A DNA stretch of 64,000 bases from Marinobacter salinus (GTDB lineage: Bacteria; Pseudomonadota; Gammaproteobacteria; Pseudomonadales; Oleiphilaceae): NCBI RefSeq assembly GCF_001854125.1, contig NZ_CP017715.1, positions 62,001 to 126,000 of the forward strand. The letters run 5' to 3'. Under the pieces are notes generated by a model. The model ran no database searches, was not told the DNA's origin, and worked only from the letters and a program-made list of their open reading frames with translations. This document shows, piece by piece, positions 18,821 through 27,007 of the stretch. Numbering within the stretch: the stretch's first letter is position 1; each line of letters begins with the position of its first letter. A program made the translations under genes and the position numbers.

Positions 18821-19875
18821 CCGGATGTCCTGCGGTCTTTGATCAGTTCCCTCTGCAGCACGATCAGTCCAATAATCATGCCCAGGTAAATGGTTAGCAA
18901 ACGCCAGCTCACCGTTACCAGAACCAGGTGGTTTCCGGACAGGATATCGCGAAAGAAGCTTCCGAATACACCTTCCGAAATACCGGAGGCGCCCGGAGTC
19001 GGTGAGAAATACATGATAAACGTGGTGACGACCAGCAGTCCGACGGACACCACGTAGTCCACCTCATAACCCAGGCTGTGCATCAGCAGGGCCGGGAAAC
19101 TGAACAGACTCAGCAGGAACACCGCAGTGAACAGGATGGACAGGAACACGAACAGCGGGCGGCCGCGAAGGTAGTCACCAAAGCTACGGGAGAAGCGCAG
19201 CATTTCCCTGCGGGCCTTGAACTGCCAGCGTTGGTTGCGATCTTCGGAGATCAGGTGGAGTCGGTGCAGGGTGTCGAGCAGGCGGCTCAGGGGGCTGATC
19301 AGCCAATGGGTTCGAAACAGAAGCACCGCAAAGAATGCCAGGTAGAGGGTAATAAAAACTGCCAGTGCTGTACCGATGTTGCCGGTGAGGGAGTGGTTTT
19401 TCAGGGCATCAAGGGTCAGCAGGAAAACCGGAGTAAGCGAGAAAATGAAAATGACCGCGAGTACCGTCCGGATCGTCGTGGCGGCCGTGGCCCGGCCCAT
19501 GGGCACGCCATGACGGTTCAGGTACCAGATCTGCGCAAACCCACCGCCCGTCGCCATCGGTGTGACATTGGAAAAAAACAGGTTGATAAAGACGAGGCGG
19601 AATATAACGCCAAAGGACAGCCGATGCCCCAGTGCGCGAAGCGTGAAGTGCAGCCTCAGACCATCAGAAACGAAATAGACCAGTAGCAGAAGGCCCGCCA
19701 TCAGCAGGGTGGAGGGGGCAATCAGTTGAGGGTCAAAGGTGATACTTCGGTCGGCAAACCTGTCGTAGACGGCATAGAGTCCTGCCGCCGTCATGGCAAG
19801 AAAAATCAGGCTGAAGGCCGTCAGTCTCCGCCAGGATGCACGTTGCGAATAGTCGCTATCGATAGAGTCAGTCAT
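18817..19875 (-). CDS. Lysylphosphatidylglycerol-synthase-type flippase-like membrane protein
   Basis: Polytopic inner-membrane protein of 352 residues with about eight hydrophobic segments and no soluble catalytic domain. The stretch INLFFSNVTPMATGGGFAQIW is the hallmark of the UPF0104/LPG_synthase_TM family, thought to flip or handle lipids. It overlaps the downstream glycosyltransferase fusion by four bases, suggesting the pair makes and translocates a glycolipid. ATG 19875 lies four bases after a strong hairpin that covers its ribosome-binding region. Confidence 0.85.
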   Translation of the reverse strand: MTDSIDSDYSQRASWRRLTAFSLIFLAMTAAGLYAVYDRFADRSITFDPQLIAPSTLLMAGLLLLVYFVSDGLRLHFTLRALGHRLSFGVIFRLVFINLFFSNVTPMATGGGFAQIWYLNRHGVPMGRATAATTIRTVLAVIFIFSLTPVFLLTLDALKNHSLTGNIGTALAVFITLYLAFFAVLLFRTHWLISPLSRLLDTLHRLHLISEDRNQRWQFKARREMLRFSRSFGDYLRGRPLFVFLSILFTAVFLLSLFSFPALLMHSLGYEVDYVVSVGLLVVTTFIMYFSPTPGASGISEGVFGSFFRDILSGNHLVLVTVSWRLLTIYLGMIIGLIVLQRELIKDRRTSG

Positions 19876-19878
19876 GGT

Positions 19879-19903
19879 CTGCCCGTCAGATTCAGACGGG
19901 CAG
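19879..19903. terminator. Nine-base hairpin between the DUF6160 and flippase-like genes
   Basis: CTGCCCGTC and GACGGGCAG with a seven-base loop, perfect. On the minus strand it follows the DUF6160 stop by 37 bases and ends just before the flippase ATG, without a T run; it may be an attenuating terminator or a hairpin masking the flippase ribosome site. Confidence 0.5.
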
Positions 19904-19940
19904 TTTACAGGAGGTAGGGCAAGAGGTGTCCAGTGGCGTT

Positions 19941-20975
19941 TTAGTGGCCATACACCATCATGGTGGTGTCCGTGATGGCAAAATCGGTGAACCGGACACT
20001 GCCAATACTGTCCGGACCAATGCGGAAGACCGGCATGTCGATGTCTGCCCGGAACTCCACATCGTGCACGGAGAGGCCTTCCTTGCCGGACCCTGCACTG
20101 GTCCCCTTCGACAGTTTCGCGGTGGCGCTGGCCATGCCGAAGTGGCCGAGGGTGTCATTGCCCCGGCGGTTATGAATCTGCAGGCCTTCGATGCCCACGG
20201 CAGCGAAGTTGAAGATCAGGATCAGATCGGCGGCCTCCCAGTTCAGGCTGCCGTTGGTTATTTCGAAGTGGGTGTTCAGCTGTAACTCGGAGCCGGAAAC
20301 GGTATTGCCATTGGCGAGGGTGCGGGTGGAGGTGCCACCGTTTCGAATCACCAGGTCGGTCGGGCCAACATAACCCTGGAGCAGCACGTTGGAGAACAGT
20401 GTGGCACTGCCCTCGGTGCCGGTAGCAGTGACGCTGTTTACCGCCAGTTCGAAGTCTACTGCTTGCAGGTAATCGTCCAGAACCGTCGGGTCCCCGTAAT
20501 CGGTTGCGCCCAGGTGCATCACCAGGTCGCCACTGTTGAACTTCCTGCCGAACTCACCGGCCACGTTATAGCTGGCCAGGGCATCGGCAATATCCGCATC
20601 GCTGTTGGGGTCCAGCAAACCAGCATTCGCACGGCGCGCAATTTCCGAGAAACCATGTTCCAGTACTTCATCCTGACCGGCAATATCAATGGTCAGTTTC
20701 ATGTTGTCCATAACGGTATCGTTCTGGCCGGAGAGCCGGAGCCCGTTCACATTCAGTGAACCCTCATCGGTCCAGGACAGCCGATCAACATTGATTTTGG
20801 TCTCCAGCTCAATGGTGACGCCTGCCTGACCGGTTACCCCGGAGAGGGCGCCGTCGTCCAGGGGCCGGAACTCGGCCATGGCGGGCAAGGGCAGCGACAG
20901 TGCAATAATCAGTGCAGTCACATGGCCGCCGGGGAATCGACGGGCGGGTTCGTTACAGGCGTGTGGCAGAGTCAT
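19941..20975 (-). CDS. DUF6160 family secreted protein (FilA-like)
   Basis: A 344-residue protein with a signal peptide ending ALSLPLPAMA and a mature start EFRPLDDGALSGVTGQAGVTIEL, the hallmark of this family (putative pilus-system or surface proteins of marine gammaproteobacteria). The rest is beta-rich with repeated NGLRLSG, NVLLQGYVG and EGLQIHN motifs. Exported, probably outer membrane or surface associated; function not established. The ATG at 20975 lacks a good ribosome site; a GTG about 18 codons later would still leave a hydrophobic signal core. Confidence 0.72.
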   Translation of the reverse strand: MTLPHACNEPARRFPGGHVTALIIALSLPLPAMAEFRPLDDGALSGVTGQAGVTIELETKINVDRLSWTDEGSLNVNGLRLSGQNDTVMDNMKLTIDIAGQDEVLEHGFSEIARRANAGLLDPNSDADIADALASYNVAGEFGRKFNSGDLVMHLGATDYGDPTVLDDYLQAVDFELAVNSVTATGTEGSATLFSNVLLQGYVGPTDLVIRNGGTSTRTLANGNTVSGSELQLNTHFEITNGSLNWEAADLILIFNFAAVGIEGLQIHNRRGNDTLGHFGMASATAKLSKGTSAGSGKEGLSVHDVEFRADIDMPVFRIGPDSIGSVRFTDFAITDTTMMVYGH

Positions 20976-21091
20976 GATGGCCCAAGTCCATTTGTCAGTG
21001 ATCGTTCGTTACACATTGTTACGATAGGCGTCAAGCTGCAAAGCGTCTGTGAGATCGGTCACAATCGGGGTTGCCCGCGAGCTCGTGCAAT

Positions 21092-21121
21092 GAGGGGCCG
21101 GGAAGGCCTCCCCGGCCCCTC
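21092..21121 (-). terminator. GC-rich terminator-like hairpin after the GntR gene
   Basis: Perfect 11-base stem GAGGGGCCGGG/CCCGGCCCCTC with an eight-base loop, 12 bases beyond the GntR stop. No T run follows, but the stem strength makes transcription termination plausible. Confidence 0.55.
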
Positions 21122-21133
21122 ACCAGGCATTCG

Positions 21134-21793
21134 TCAGGATGCGAGAGCTTGCTGAATCAGCGCCTTCTGATGTTCCGCAAATTCCCGGATCAGGGCCTGA
21201 GCCTGCGCGCTGTCCCTGGCCAGAACTGCTTGGGGGAACCGGGCGAAGAACCGGGTGGTCTGTTTCAGCCCCTGGCGATACCGATTGGCACTCAGATAGT
21301 AGGCCCGGCTAACGGCAGGTTTGAAGTTTGACAGGGCTTCGGTCAGGTAAGGATTGCCGACCACCTCGCAGCAAGCCTCCATCAACTCGAAGCTGGCTTC
21401 CACGATCGCCGTAATATTCGCCGCCGGCTTCTGCATCTGGTCGACCACATGCCGGGTTGCATCCAGCAACGGCTGCTTGTCCGGCTCCTGCCAGCGTTCG
21501 CAAAGGCGGACGGCGAGCATCATCAACAGGTACATGTAAACGTCGTAAAGCTCGGAGGCATGCTCTGCATCCAGACGTGTCGCCGAGGCTCCCTTGCGGG
21601 GCGTGATCTCCACCAGGTGCCACCGCTCCAGGGTATACAGGGCCTCTTTTACAGAAACCCGGCTCACCTTCAGCTCCGCTGCCAGCGTTGCTTCCTGAAC
21701 ACGCTCTCCCGGCCTGATCTGGCCGGTCATGATCCGCTCTGCCATGAAGTTGGCAATCTGCTCCGCCAGTGTATTGGGTGCCTGAAAATCCAT
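21134..21793 (-). CDS. GntR family transcriptional regulator, FCD type
   Basis: A 219-residue repressor-type protein from ATG 21793 (AGAGAG upstream). N-terminal winged helix (AEQIANFMAERIMTGQIRPGE, AELKVSRVSVKEALYTLER) is followed by a helical FCD ligand domain. In-frame starts further upstream (21919, 21868) would add an unrelated leader. It is transcribed away from alkB, and a site matching the FCD-GntR consensus TNGTNNNACNA sits on the alkB promoter, so I infer that it controls alkB and is released by an alkane-derived acid. Not AlkS or AlkR type, which are the better-known alkane regulators. Confidence 0.85.
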   Translation of the reverse strand: MDFQAPNTLAEQIANFMAERIMTGQIRPGERVQEATLAAELKVSRVSVKEALYTLERWHLVEITPRKGASATRLDAEHASELYDVYMYLLMMLAVRLCERWQEPDKQPLLDATRHVVDQMQKPAANITAIVEASFELMEACCEVVGNPYLTEALSNFKPAVSRAYYLSANRYRQGLKQTTRFFARFPQAVLARDSAQAQALIREFAEHQKALIQQALAS

Positions 21794-21945
21794 AAAGGCT
21801 CTCTGAACAGGTCGAAAAAGCCGGCTGGCCGCAGATGGAATCAGTCCGGCGTTGGAATGTGAGCGCATGAGTCTATCACAGCCTCTTGAACGGATTGATC
21901 CGAGGCGCGCTCCTGACACTCATCACAAATTTTCTCTTTCAAGAG

Positions 21946-21975
21946 TTGACGACTGCTAAATTGTAGGACAATAAT
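21946..21975 (+). promoter_or_regulatory. Predicted alkB promoter
   Basis: TTGACG at 21946-21951 and CAATAA at 21969-21974, spacing 17. The -10 box overlaps the GntR-type operator at 21960-21972, fitting repression. The alkB ATG lies about 60 bases downstream. Confidence 0.5.
21960..21972. promoter_or_regulatory. FCD-GntR-type operator ATTGT-AGG-ACAAT
   Basis: Perfect dyad containing TTGTAGGACAA, an exact match to the TNGTNNNACNA consensus known for FadR-subfamily GntR regulators. It lies in the GntR/alkB divergent gap and overlaps the predicted -10 box of alkB. Confidence 0.65.
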
Positions 21976-22032
21976 GCAAAACAGCAGATGAGCAGATTTG
22001 CACCAGTCCCAGGAACGCACGGAGAGATCATT

Positions 22033-23172
22033 ATGAGCACGAGCCAGATATCCATCAGTCGGGAGGCCACCCGGAGAAGGGTTCTGTTGACCCTCAAGAA
22101 ATACAGCTACCTTATTGCCATGATTCCGTTGGCGTTACCGCCCTTGTTGCTGGCGGCGGGGCAGGCGACGGGCCTGGTTAACCTCTTCTCCTGGGGCGTG
22201 CCAGTGGTGGTTTTTGGCATCATCCCGGTACTGGACCTGTTGCTGGGCAAAGATGCGCTTAATCCTGATGAAAATGCTGACGTGGGGCGCATGAACAGTG
22301 AGCTGTTCTATCGGGTTATCACCCTCGGTTGGGTGGCGGGCTTCGCGGTCCTGCTTGTATGGGGCATGCTGGAACTGGCTTCAGGCACTTTCAGCGCGGT
22401 GGGCGGCATCGGCTGGGTGGTATCCATCGGCATCGTCGGCGGCCTGGGGATTAACGTCGCCCACGAAATGATTCACAAGGATGCCAGGCTGGAAACCCGC
22501 GCCGGAGGCTTTCTGCTGGCTCTGGTGTGCTACGCCGGCTTCAAGGTAGAGCACCTCCGCGGCCACCACGTTCACGTCTCCACGCCGGAAGACGCCTCGT
22601 CTTCACGGTACAACCAGTCTCTCTACAATTTCCTGCCTCAGGCATACGCCCGCAACTTCATCAACGCCTGGAAGCTTGAGGCACAGCGTCTCGAACGCAA
22701 AGGTGACAAAGCCTTCAGCTGGCGGAACGAGTTGATCTGGTGGTACAGCATCAGCGCACTCGTGGGCATTGCCTTCACCGTGGCCTTTGGCTGGTTAGGC
22801 GCAGCCTACTTCCTCGGCCAGAGCTTCATTGCCTTCACCCTGCTGGAAATCGTCAACTACCTGGAGCACTACGGCCTGCACCGCCGCAAACTGGAAAACG
22901 GCCGATACGAACGCACCACGCCTGAACACAGCTGGAACAGCAACTACTTCCTGACCAACGTGTTCCTCTTCCACCTTCAGCGCCACAGCGATCACCATGC
23001 CTTCGCCAAACGCCGCTATCAGGTGCTGCGCCACCACGACATCGCCCCGCAATTACCCGCTGGCTACGCCGCCATGATCGTCATCGCCATGATCCCGCCA
23101 CTCTGGAAGCGAATCATGAATCCGCGGGTGGAGGCCTATTACCGGGGTGAGGAGCATCAACTGGCTTCGTGA
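22033..23172 (+). CDS. alkB: Alkane 1-monooxygenase (AlkB)
   Basis: Integral-membrane di-iron hydroxylase that inserts oxygen at the terminal carbon of medium- and long-chain n-alkanes, using rubredoxin electrons. The 379-residue protein has six hydrophobic segments and all histidine boxes: HEMIHK at 144-149, EHLRGHH at 173-179, NYLEHYG at 275-281 and LQRHSDHHA at 315-323. The start ATG 22033 has GGAGAGATC upstream; an in-frame ATG 45 bases earlier is unlikely. No rubredoxin or rubredoxin reductase gene is in the window, so these must be elsewhere. Control by the divergent GntR protein is inferred. Confidence 0.96.
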   Translation: MSTSQISISREATRRRVLLTLKKYSYLIAMIPLALPPLLLAAGQATGLVNLFSWGVPVVVFGIIPVLDLLLGKDALNPDENADVGRMNSELFYRVITLGWVAGFAVLLVWGMLELASGTFSAVGGIGWVVSIGIVGGLGINVAHEMIHKDARLETRAGGFLLALVCYAGFKVEHLRGHHVHVSTPEDASSSRYNQSLYNFLPQAYARNFINAWKLEAQRLERKGDKAFSWRNELIWWYSISALVGIAFTVAFGWLGAAYFLGQSFIAFTLLEIVNYLEHYGLHRRKLENGRYERTTPEHSWNSNYFLTNVFLFHLQRHSDHHAFAKRRYQVLRHHDIAPQLPAGYAAMIVIAMIPPLWKRIMNPRVEAYYRGEEHQLAS

Positions 23173-23197
23173 TTCCCGTCTCTTTGGCTTTGGAGAG

Positions 23198-23292
23198 GGG
23201 CGGGGAGCGGGGGTATTTTTCTCCAGAAGAATCGCAAACTCGCTGCGCTCAGACAGCGATTTTCTTCCGAAAAACACCCCCGATCCCCGCCC
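23198..23292. repeat. Long imperfect inverted repeat downstream of alkB
   Basis: Two arms, 23198-23235 and 23256-23292, are about 85-90 percent complementary over 37-38 bases and are separated by a 20-base spacer. Arms start GGGCGGGGA and carry GGGGGT-TTTTTC and AATCGC blocks. It could act as a bidirectional terminator between alkB and gloA or be a mobile palindromic element; the same kind of palindrome is to be expected elsewhere in the genome. Confidence 0.65.
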
Positions 23293-23406
23293 ATAGACTC
23301 CAAGTTGGTTTTTGGTCAACACCTCTGCCAGCTCCCCCCTTGAAATCCCGATGTAACGCACGCAGGTATATCCTTTAAACTCCGCGAGCAAAATAAGGGA
23401 CAAACC

Positions 23407-23955
23407 ATGCCCAAGCATTTCGAGCAGGCCCCGGGCCTATACGATGACCCCGTTCCCGAAACCGAAGGTTATGTTTTCAACCAGACCATGATGCGGATCA
23501 AAGATCCCGAGCGCTCCATGGACTTCTACACCCGAGTGATGGGCATGCGCCTGGTTCGCAAACTCGATTTTCCGGAAATGAAATTCACCCTGTACTTCCT
23601 GGGGTATCTGGATGATCGTCAGGCCGGTCTCGTGCCTCAGGACGACGCTCATCGCACCACCTTCACATTTGGCCGTGAGGCCATGCTCGAGCTGACCCAC
23701 AACTGGGGCACCGAGAATGACAAGGATTTTGCCTACCACAATGGCAACGACCAGCCCCAGGGTTTTGGCCACATCGGTATCGCGGTACCGGATGTCTATA
23801 CCGCCTGCGATCGCTTTGAGAAGCTCGGTGTGGATTTCGTGAAAAAGCCAGACGATGGCAAGATGAAAGGCCTGGCCTTTATCAAGGATCCGGACGGCTA
23901 CTGGATCGAAATTCTGCAGCCGGACATGATGCAGAAACAGCGTAAGGATCTCTGA
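23407..23955 (+). CDS. gloA: Lactoylglutathione lyase (glyoxalase I), long zinc-type form
   Basis: Converts the methylglyoxal-glutathione hemithioacetal to S-lactoylglutathione. The 182-residue product is strikingly like the animal enzyme: [35 protein letters not shown] and [15 protein letters not shown]. Metal ligands by alignment are Gln26, Glu95, His122 and Glu168. This long form is typically zinc-activated, unlike the short nickel-type E. coli GloA. Cytosolic. AAGGGA precedes the ATG. Detoxification next to a lactate operon is sensible but the gene is transcribed in the opposite direction. Confidence 0.95.
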   Translation: MPKHFEQAPGLYDDPVPETEGYVFNQTMMRIKDPERSMDFYTRVMGMRLVRKLDFPEMKFTLYFLGYLDDRQAGLVPQDDAHRTTFTFGREAMLELTHNWGTENDKDFAYHNGNDQPQGFGHIGIAVPDVYTACDRFEKLGVDFVKKPDDGKMKGLAFIKDPDGYWIEILQPDMMQKQRKDL

Positions 23956-23964
23956 TCCCGCCGA

Positions 23965-24918
23965 TTACGCGGCATTGGCCTTAGCGCCGGTGCCGGCTTT
24001 CCCGCCATAACGCGAAGCCACGATCACGGCCGCCGTGAGAACCAGTGCCCCGGCTATCCCGATGGGCCCCAGAATTTCCCCCAGAAATACCCACGCCAGC
24101 AAAGCCACAAACAGCGGTTCCAGGGTCACAATGATGCTGGAAAGCGTCGCCGGTGTTGTCTGCATGCCGGAGAAGAAGCTCACGTAGCCAATGCATGTGG
24201 GAACCACGCCAATGTAGGCCACCATCAGCCATTGTTTGATGCCCAGGGTTTCAATGCCTGCAAAGCTGCCGGACAGTGCCACCACAGGAAGCAGAATCAG
24301 GGCCGCAGTGAAGAAGCAGATGAACGCCGTAGTGAATACCGGTGTTCCGGCAGAACTGTAGCGGCTGGTCAGGGTGAATCCGGTGTACACAACAGCGGCC
24401 AGCAGGGCCATGAGGAGGCCTGCCAGGCGCAGACTGCCAGCAGTGTCCATGTCACTGAGAACCAGCATGGCGGTTCCGACAATTGCAGCCATCAGCGAGA
24501 GTATGGTGAGCAACCCGGGCTTTTCTCCCAGTAACGGTGCGGCGAGGATAGCCACGAGCACGGGCGGAAGGCAAAGGGCGATCAGGGTGGCAATTCCGGC
24601 ACCGGTCAGGTCCACGGCCAGCAGATAACTGCCCTGATAGAACGCCTGGAACAGCCCGAGAGCCGCCAGTGGAATCAGCGATTTCAAACCAAGGTGACGA
24701 AGAGAGCTGCCAGGAACCTTCTTGCCGGGGCTGGCACGCTCAAGCTGCCGTTGTTCCCGCCGCATCAGCAACCAGAAAAACGGTAAGGCCACCACCAGAC
24801 GCAGGAAGCCAAGCGTGATGGCTTCCAGGTCGGTGCTGGCAAAGAGGAATTTGGCAACGATCCCCGTGGTCGCCCAGAGCAGGGCTGCCAGGGCGATCAG
24901 CAGGGCGCCTCGAATCAT
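23965..24918 (-). CDS. EamA/DMT superfamily transporter
   Basis: Inner-membrane protein of 317 residues with about ten hydrophobic segments in two EamA repeats; the N-terminal repeat starts ALLWATTGIVAKFLF and the second ends with PLFVALLAWVFLGEILGPIGIAGA, both typical. Its ATG overlaps the lutC stop (ATGA), so it is the last gene of the lutABC operon. The position where other bacteria carry a lactate permease is suggestive, but EamA proteins mostly export metabolites; substrate unknown. Confidence 0.88.
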   Translation of the reverse strand: MIRGALLIALAALLWATTGIVAKFLFASTDLEAITLGFLRLVVALPFFWLLMRREQRQLERASPGKKVPGSSLRHLGLKSLIPLAALGLFQAFYQGSYLLAVDLTGAGIATLIALCLPPVLVAILAAPLLGEKPGLLTILSLMAAIVGTAMLVLSDMDTAGSLRLAGLLMALLAAVVYTGFTLTSRYSSAGTPVFTTAFICFFTAALILLPVVALSGSFAGIETLGIKQWLMVAYIGVVPTCIGYVSFFSGMQTTPATLSSIIVTLEPLFVALLAWVFLGEILGPIGIAGALVLTAAVIVASRYGGKAGTGAKANAA

Positions 24919-25571
24919 TCAATAATCAACACAATCAGCTCTTTGGGACCGTGGACTCCGTAGGCCAGAGTCTGCTCAATGTCTGCGGTCTTGGACGGTC
25001 CGGATACTAACAGCGCATTGGTCGGCATGCCAGCAGCCCAGTTCTGGGCCAGCATGGCTTCGTGGAAGGTGGTGTAAATCTCCTTCGCGTACAGCACGGC
25101 CACATGAACCGGGGGTACCAGGCTCATTAGTCGCGGCTCGTCGGCATTTGGCCAGAGGATCAGCGATCCGGTCTCGGCAATGCCACCCCGGGTAGAGGTA
25201 ATGCCCGCGTCCACATCGTTAAACAGGGCCGTTTGCCAGCTTTCGATAGGTTCGTCGTAAATCAGCAGGCTGGGCAGGCTCTCCCGTTCTACTGCGGATC
25301 TCAGGCTGAGTCCAATCTCGTGCTCTTTGGGCACCAGCAGGTTGCGGGCTCCGCGTGTGGCGAGCAACTCGGCGAGCCGGCCGATCCAGGTGTCTTCCGT
25401 GCAGCGGTGAACCTCGCCATGAACCGATTCAATAGTTTTCTCGAACAGCTCGATCCTCTCGGCGGTGGACCAGTCCGGCCGCTTGAGTACGGAAAAGTCG
25501 CATTCCGGAGCCGTGAGTTCGCCACCGGTGCGGTTGCGAAGGCGCTGTAAAATCGTCTCTCTGGAACTCAC
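24915..25571 (-). CDS. lutC: L-lactate utilisation protein LutC (LUD domain)
   Basis: Third subunit of the LutABC lactate oxidation complex, cytosolic. The 218-residue LUD-domain protein ends with the typical AGMPTNALLVSGPSKTADIEQTL and GVHGPKEL stretch and contains GIAETGSLILWP. The start is GTG at 25571, overlapping the lutB stop as GTGA, so translation is coupled. Its stop in turn overlaps the EamA start. Confidence 0.9.
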   Translation of the reverse strand: MSSRETILQRLRNRTGGELTAPECDFSVLKRPDWSTAERIELFEKTIESVHGEVHRCTEDTWIGRLAELLATRGARNLLVPKEHEIGLSLRSAVERESLPSLLIYDEPIESWQTALFNDVDAGITSTRGGIAETGSLILWPNADEPRLMSLVPPVHVAVLYAKEIYTTFHEAMLAQNWAAGMPTNALLVSGPSKTADIEQTLAYGVHGPKELIVLIIE

Positions 25572-27007
25572 TGTCCGCGCTCCTTCATCCGTTCATGCAG
25601 GGTTTTCGATGCAAGTTTTGGTGCGGTGCGGAATTGCGTCCAGCCACCTATCTTCCCGGGTTGCAGCTTGCGGAAGCGGGCCGCCATGTTGGTGCCGAAG
25701 CGGTAGGCGCCGGGGCGGGCATGCATCCAGCTCCAGCCTTTCCAGACCATGGCTTCCATGGCGCCGCGCTTGGCCCCGTGGCCGTTTACCTTGGCCGGGT
25801 GCAGCTTGTCGCCGTCGACGGACTCCTGGCGCAGCCGGACCAGCAGGTCCGGAATCGGGATCTTCACCGGGCAGACCTCACCACAGGCACCGCACAGGCT
25901 GGAGGCCGTCGGCAGGTGCCGCCCCTCATCCAGACCAATCAGGTGCGGCATCAGAATCTTGCCGATGGGGCCGGGGTAGGTGGTTCCGTAGGTGTGGCCA
26001 CCCACGCGAGTGTACACCGGGCAGTGGTTCATGCAGGCGCCACAGCGGATGCAGCGCAGGGTGTCCAGCAGTTCGTTGTCCTGGTAGATGGACGAGCGGC
26101 CGTTGTCTACCAGTACCAGGTGAACCTCTTCCGGACCGTCCATCTCGTCCGGCTTGCGCGGACCGGAAATCATATTGAAGTAGGTGGTGATGTGCTGGCC
26201 GGTGGCGGAGCGCGTCAGCAACGCCATAAGGGCTGTGACGTCCTCAAGGTTCGGGACGACTTTCTCAATGCCCGTGACGGCAATATGGCAGGGCGGGACA
26301 GTGGTTGTCATCCGGCCGTTACCCTCGTTCTCCACCAGGCACAGCGTGCCAGTTTCTGCCACCGCAAAGTTGACGCCGGAGACGCCGACATCGGCGTTCA
26401 TGAACTTTTCCCGGAGTTGCAGGCGGGCTGCGGTGGTCAGGTACTCCACATCATGTGACAGGTCGGTGCCGGTTTTTTCATGCATCAACTCGGAGATTTC
26501 GCCGGTGTTCTTGTGAATTGCCGGCATAATGATGTGCGACGGGGTCTCCCCGGCAAGCTGGACAATGTATTCGCCAAGGTCAGACTCCAGCGCGGTAATG
26601 CCCTGTTCCTCAAGGTAATGATTCAGTTCCATTTCCTCGGACACCATGGACTTGCCCTTGATTACGCTCTTGGCATCCCGCGCCACGCAGATATCCCGGA
26701 CAATCTGGCAGGCGTCGTCACTGTCCACTGCCCAGTGCACCTTGATGCCATTCTCCGTCAGCTTTTGTTCAAGCTGCTCCAGAAGATCCGGCAGGTTGGC
26801 CAGGGCCCGCAAGCGAATGTTGGCGCCCAGATCTCGCAGAGTCTCCAGGTCCCAGCCTTCAAAGGCGCTCTTGCGCTTGGTCATCAACCCGTCCATTGCC
26901 TTGCGGAAATTCTGACGGATTTTCGGGTTGTGAATCGCAGCCTGGGCGCGAGGGTGGAATTCCTTTACATCGATGTGATGGGGCGATTGCTGGGCTGTTT
27001 CGCTCAT
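25568..27007 (-). CDS. lutB: L-lactate utilisation iron-sulfur protein LutB
   Basis: 479-residue subunit with an N-terminal LUD domain and a C-terminal ferredoxin-like module: CIRCGACMNHCPVY and CGACGEVCPVKIPIP, two 4Fe-4S binding clusters. GTLCLVENEGNGRM is the conserved LUD motif. ATG 27007 overlaps the lutA stop (ATGA); an upstream in-frame start at 27043 would lie inside lutA and is rejected. With LutA and LutC it oxidises L-lactate to pyruvate. Confidence 0.93.
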   Translation of the reverse strand: MSETAQQSPHHIDVKEFHPRAQAAIHNPKIRQNFRKAMDGLMTKRKSAFEGWDLETLRDLGANIRLRALANLPDLLEQLEQKLTENGIKVHWAVDSDDACQIVRDICVARDAKSVIKGKSMVSEEMELNHYLEEQGITALESDLGEYIVQLAGETPSHIIMPAIHKNTGEISELMHEKTGTDLSHDVEYLTTAARLQLREKFMNADVGVSGVNFAVAETGTLCLVENEGNGRMTTTVPPCHIAVTGIEKVVPNLEDVTALMALLTRSATGQHITTYFNMISGPRKPDEMDGPEEVHLVLVDNGRSSIYQDNELLDTLRCIRCGACMNHCPVYTRVGGHTYGTTYPGPIGKILMPHLIGLDEGRHLPTASSLCGACGEVCPVKIPIPDLLVRLRQESVDGDKLHPAKVNGHGAKRGAMEAMVWKGWSWMHARPGAYRFGTNMAARFRKLQPGKIGGWTQFRTAPKLASKTLHERMKERGQ

